Of a DNA stretch of 16,492 bases, positions 13,522 to 16,492 are shown in pieces. The notes under the pieces were generated by a model that saw nothing but the letters and a program-made list of their open reading frames with translations, was not told where the DNA came from and did not search any database. Source of the DNA: Bacteroidales bacterium UBA5762 (lineage in GTDB: Bacteria > Bacteroidota > Bacteroidia > Bacteroidales > TTA-H9); contig DIEY01000045.1 of assembly GCA_002418865.1 (NCBI GenBank), positions 69,184 to 85,675 of the forward strand, in the 5' to 3' direction. A program made the position numbers and the translations under genes. Position 1 is the stretch's first letter, and the number at the start of each line of letters is the position of its first letter.

Positions 13522-15792
13522 TTACTGTTTGGTTTCAGGAAATATTGAGGTATGGTTAGATTTTATCGCAAAAGGTATTTTGAGGGAAATGCTCAAGTTT
13601 CGACCTGGATCATAAAAATTTAAGGTCTTTAATGTAGAGAGATGATCCACATATTTTTTATCGAAGATATTATTTAATTTTATTCCTATCATGATGCTTT
13701 GATGGGAAAAGGAGATTTCGGCATCAAGGCCTAAATTGAAGATAGTATATCCCGGAGTTGGAGTTTCTTCTAGCGCAGGTTTGTTTTGAGCAAATGCAGT
13801 TATGGCTGAGATGCTAAATGAAGGATTTGTAAAGAATGCAAGTTTTTTCTTTTCGAAATTTAATTCATATTTAAGCTTGTTGGCCGGAATAAAGGGCAAA
13901 TAATCTCCATTATATTTTTTCCCTACAACCGTTGAGAATGCTACTTCTGCTTGCAAATACGGAATAGATTTGGAATGGAATTTAATTCCTGCTTCACCTC
14001 CATATAAGGTGGCATCGGCTTGCAAATAATGATAAATGCGTATCCCTGAAGTCGTGCTATCGCGAGTTGGCGAAATAAATATATAATGCCGTATTTTGTT
14101 ATAAAATCCTGCTAAATCAAAAGTTACAAATTCTCCATGATAGTGTAAACTTGCGTCTACTGCATAAGAATTCTCGGGAGCTAAATTTGGATCACCAAGC
14201 TCGTAACGTGTTTCGTGCTGTCCTTTCGATGTTAGTTCGGCTAAATTGGGTGTGCGATAAGCTAATGCAAAATTGGCCCGTAGCAGGAGTTGATTTGAAA
14301 CATTATAAGTAGCACCTAAAGAACCACTCATGCTGTTATAATCCCTATTCAACGCTGGTCGGTAGGCAGCCGTATCTGATTCCACTCCAATAGCTTTAGT
14401 TGCAATGGTTTTATAGTCATAACGCAATCCAGTCTGGATTTTTAGTTGTTTAAAAAAGGTGTGTTGAAGTAAAGCAAACCCGGAGTAATTATTCATACGA
14501 GCATTGGGAAGGAGTTTGGTTTCTCTATCATTAAGATTTGTATTTTGTTGATGGATACCCTGAAACCCAATAATATATTCCGAATTTTTACTAGAGGGTA
14601 AATAGAGTTTGGTTTCGTACGTCATTGTGGCAAGAGTCATCTGAATTTCATACTCGTTTTCTTTTCCAAAATGAATAAGCTCGGTATTTTGATATGAAAT
14701 ATTAGCATCGAGCTTTATGTTGGAAAAATAATATTTGTTTTGAAAAGTTAACAGATGAGTATTGAATTGTTGGTAAAAAATACGGCAATGGCGTCCTCTT
14801 TGGTTAATTTCCTCTACGGCTTCATCTTCTACCAAACCCAGATTCTGGTGATGATAGGTATAATATATATTTGACAATCCTTTTGTTCCGGAGAATCCAA
14901 AATTCATTTTTAGTGATAATTCATCGAAACGTGAATTGGGCACGAAATCACCTCCTCCTTGTAAATAATCTGCATTGGACTTATGGCCAAATCGAAAACC
15001 ACCGAAAAATTTTTCGGTGGATCCTTTTATGCCTAAATTGTTGACTATACCCAACGAATTTGAAAACATTTGCAAGTTATAGTCTCCGATCGTACTATTT
15101 AGTGGAGCCGGTTTTTCGCTGATAAAATTCAATACGCCACCAATCGCATCAGAACCATAAAGAAGTGAGGCAGGGCCTTTAATGATTTCAATATTATCTA
15201 TTCCAAATTCATCTATTCCTAACGGATGGTGATCTGAATACTGGTAATTTTCGAAACGAACGCCATTATTTAAAACCAATACATCATTCATCGAAAGTCC
15301 TCTTATAACCGGTTTTGCAACACCTGGTCCTTTGGCTATCATATCCACTCCCGGCACTCGTGTTATAGCTTCCATCAGGTTTGGTGTTCCTGATAAAAAT
15401 ATTTCTCTGTCTTTTAAAATATCTATCTTTACAGCATTCTGATGCTGTGAGCTTACATATCCTCCCGATATAACCACTTCTTGCGATTGTATGTAAGCAA
15501 CTGACAGATTTACATTTAAAACATTCTCTTGAGACGTTATATTTATACTTTGAATAACAGTGTTATAGCCTACAAATGAAAATTGAATCTTGATGAGACC
15601 ATTTGGTACATTGTTTATTATATATTTACCATTTTCATCGGTTATGCTACCCTTGTTAAGTTCGGGTAAAAACACAGTAGCACCTGCTAAAGGTTGATTT
15701 TTATCATCGCTGACCTTACCGATAATCCAATTTTGAGCATTTACTTTTAAAGAAAGAAATAGCACAAAGAAAATGAAAATAATATTTTTCAT
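13522..15792 (-). CDS. TonB-dependent outer-membrane receptor, probably metal uptake
   Basis: An outer-membrane active transporter of 756 residues. Order of parts: signal peptide 1-19 (cleavage after VNA); carboxypeptidase-regulatory-like beta-sandwich about 22-98; a TonB-box-like EVVISG at 105-110; plug domain about 115-230, with RVPGVD at 145-150, VIRGLSMNDVLVLNNGVRF at 162-180 and IEIIKGPASLLYGSDAIGGV at 201-220; then a 22-strand-type barrel to IFDKKYVDH and a last strand GRNLSISLKIPF near the end. It is full length. The plug contains YSDHHPLGIDEFG at 185-197, whose His pair could touch a metal. It lies 83 bases downstream of a His-rich membrane-anchored protein and has no promoter of its own that I can see, so both are likely one operon. 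The substrate is an inference from that neighbour. Confidence 0.93.
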   Translation of the reverse strand: MKNIIFIFFVLFLSLKVNAQNWIIGKVSDDKNQPLAGATVFLPELNKGSITDENGKYIINNVPNGLIKIQFSFVGYNTVIQSINITSQENVLNVNLSVAYIQSQEVVISGGYVSSQHQNAVKIDILKDREIFLSGTPNLMEAITRVPGVDMIAKGPGVAKPVIRGLSMNDVLVLNNGVRFENYQYSDHHPLGIDEFGIDNIEIIKGPASLLYGSDAIGGVLNFISEKPAPLNSTIGDYNLQMFSNSLGIVNNLGIKGSTEKFFGGFRFGHKSNADYLQGGGDFVPNSRFDELSLKMNFGFSGTKGLSNIYYTYHHQNLGLVEDEAVEEINQRGRHCRIFYQQFNTHLLTFQNKYYFSNIKLDANISYQNTELIHFGKENEYEIQMTLATMTYETKLYLPSSKNSEYIIGFQGIHQQNTNLNDRETKLLPNARMNNYSGFALLQHTFFKQLKIQTGLRYDYKTIATKAIGVESDTAAYRPALNRDYNSMSGSLGATYNVSNQLLLRANFALAYRTPNLAELTSKGQHETRYELGDPNLAPENSYAVDASLHYHGEFVTFDLAGFYNKIRHYIFISPTRDSTTSGIRIYHYLQADATLYGGEAGIKFHSKSIPYLQAEVAFSTVVGKKYNGDYLPFIPANKLKYELNFEKKKLAFFTNPSFSISAITAFAQNKPALEETPTPGYTIFNLGLDAEISFSHQSIMIGIKLNNIFDKKYVDHLSTLKTLNFYDPGRNLSISLKIPFAIKSNHTSIFPETKQ

Positions 15793-15875
15793 TTTATTTA
15801 TAATTTTAGTTTTAAAAAATTAATTTATACCCCCCTCAATAATCTCGAGGATATTAGTAAAGATTTGATAAATAA

Positions 15876-16205
15876 TTAATTAACATAAACCGGGGGGCCG
15901 CGTACTAAAAATGAAAATCTGGAATTGTTCTCGTAATACTCAATCACATAAGTGTCGTGAATCAACTCATGACACTTAATTTTCTGCTGTGTTACTATTG
16001 TATTTGTTAGTCGAAGTAATGAGAATTCGAATTTTAATATCGGACAATCTTTTTGAAATTCCTTATATTGTAATTGATTCCCAATGGAGAAATGTTGGTA
16101 ATGATGATGAAAGAATCCATCCCCCCATTTGATTATCATTGGTGTAAAAAAAATAATCACCAATATAATACTCAGGGATTTACTATATTTTCTTTTGTTA
16201 TTCAC
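15876..16205 (-). CDS. Small His-rich membrane-anchored protein, DUF2946-like
   Basis: A 109-residue protein. Residues about 10-27 form one hydrophobic N-terminal segment (signal anchor or signal peptide). The exported part has HHHYQH at 33-38, DCPILKFEFS at 53-62 with Cys54, Cys78, and a C-terminal RGPP at 102-105. This layout (N-terminal segment, His cluster, CP-x-x motif, final RGPP or RAPP) recalls small DUF2946-like proteins found next to TonB-dependent metal receptors; here the second Cys of a CPxC motif is Leu57. That suggests periplasmic metal binding or sensing. The start is a GTG at 16205; no in-frame ATG occurs before the hydrophobic segment and the frame is closed by a TGA 30 bases upstream. 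It precedes the TonB receptor by 83 bases. Confidence 0.6.
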   Translation of the reverse strand: MNNKRKYSKSLSIILVIIFFTPMIIKWGDGFFHHHYQHFSIGNQLQYKEFQKDCPILKFEFSLLRLTNTIVTQQKIKCHELIHDTYVIEYYENNSRFSFLVRGPPVYVN

Positions 16206-16213
16206 AATTTCAT

Positions 16214-16276
16214 CTAGTCGATTATGTTCTCATTATTTTGGAAACAGTAGCTCAAGTTCAAGTAAATCTTACTCAT
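16214..16276 (-). CDS. Possible 20-residue leader ORF
   Basis: In the leader between the promoter and the GTG start of the His-rich protein, ATG 16276 opens a frame encoding MSKIYLNLSYCFQNNENIID, ending in TAG at 16214-16216. Its stop is eight bases before the GTG. The position is right for translational coupling or attenuation, but the peptide shows no regulatory codon run. Confidence 0.25.
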   Translation of the reverse strand: MSKIYLNLSYCFQNNENIID

Positions 16277-16285
16277 TTTGGGGAA

Positions 16286-16298
16286 TGTTTTTAAAACA
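16286..16298 (-). promoter_or_regulatory. Candidate operator palindrome
   Basis: TGTTTTTAAAACA is a perfect 6-bp inverted repeat around one central base. It lies about 12 to 24 bases downstream of the predicted transcript start, a place where a bound repressor would block transcription. A metal-responsive repressor such as Fur or Zur is a guess. Confidence 0.3.
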
Positions 16299-16315
16299 CG
16301 TGACAGAATATTTTG

Positions 16316-16345
16316 CAAAGCTATCGTTTTTCAGAAACATATCAA
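16316..16345 (-). promoter_or_regulatory. Promoter of the His-rich protein-TonB receptor operon
   Basis: On the minus strand, TTG (16345-16343) and TAGCTTTG (16323-16316) are exactly 19 bases apart, a full Bacteroidota promoter. Transcription would start about 16310, giving a leader of some 105 bases before GTG 16205. The sequence from 16346 to the window end shows no gene. Confidence 0.7.
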
Positions 16346-16492
16346 TAATTGTCATTTGAAAAAATTTGGTATTTTTTACAAGGACAAGCAGATCTAAAAA
16401 ACATTAGGCCATCTATAGTAAAAGTTGAAAATAAAAGTTTAAGACGTTGAGGGTTAAATATTTAAGTTCAGATGATAGCATATATAAATAGT

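Noticed and set aside
16129..16359. Plus-strand 76-codon frame opposite the His-rich protein and its leader
   Set aside because: Low-complexity serine and isoleucine text, no family, and it covers the better supported minus-strand gene, leader and promoter.

Overview
The window looks like a chromosomal stretch of a low-GC member of the Bacteroidota, probably an anaerobe or facultative anaerobe of the Bacteroidales type. Four signs agree. Several intergenic regions carry the Bacteroidota promoter form TTG-N19-TAnnTTTG, and genes lack strong Shine-Dalgarno sequences. The succinate dehydrogenase/fumarate reductase genes are in the C-A-B order with a five-helix cytochrome b. The TonB-dependent receptor has an N-terminal carboxypeptidase-regulatory-like domain. 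The membrane pyrophosphatase is of the potassium-dependent type. Most of the window is ordinary core metabolism and envelope genes. I see no phage, CRISPR array, toxin-antitoxin or defence island.

Layout, left to right. 1-464 has no gene but holds a degenerate 8-nt tandem repeat (200-247) and the promoter of an EamA/DMT transporter (465-1373, +). A tRNA with anticodon CAT follows (1446-1519, +), with a good promoter and a hairpin terminator. A solitary rfbC/rmlC (1776-2327, -) overlaps by ATGA a short open frame that may be a gene remnant. hppA, a K+-dependent ion-pumping pyrophosphatase, is at 2699-4900 (+). The next 470 bases hold a decayed ORF with two in-frame TAA codons and several hairpins. 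The sdhC-sdhA-sdhB operon (9018-5371, -) comes next, with a palindromic TTTGTG-rich element between sdhA and sdhB. Directly upstream of sdhC is a chimeric ORF (9037-10050, -): an internally deleted transposase joined to an unrecognised C-terminal half. A strong promoter lies exactly at its first ATG. A flippase (10209-11528, -) is divergent from a secreted protein and queE (11655-13463, +). The right end is a probable metal-uptake operon on the minus strand: a His-rich small membrane-anchored protein (15876-16205) and a TonB-dependent receptor (13522-15792), with a promoter at 16316-16345.

How the genes work together. HppA and the fumarate reductase/succinate dehydrogenase both belong to energy conservation. 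QueE supplies the deazaguanine precursor for queuosine. The last operon probably imports a metal or metal complex across the outer membrane. The most unusual part is the sdh control region, where a decayed insertion sequence seems to sit between a promoter and sdhC, so that sdhCAB may now be transcribed through a 1-kb chimeric ORF. I found no convincing previously undescribed multi-gene system. The best leads are that chimeric ORF, the His-rich protein/receptor pair with its leader ORF, and the unexplained intergenic repeats.
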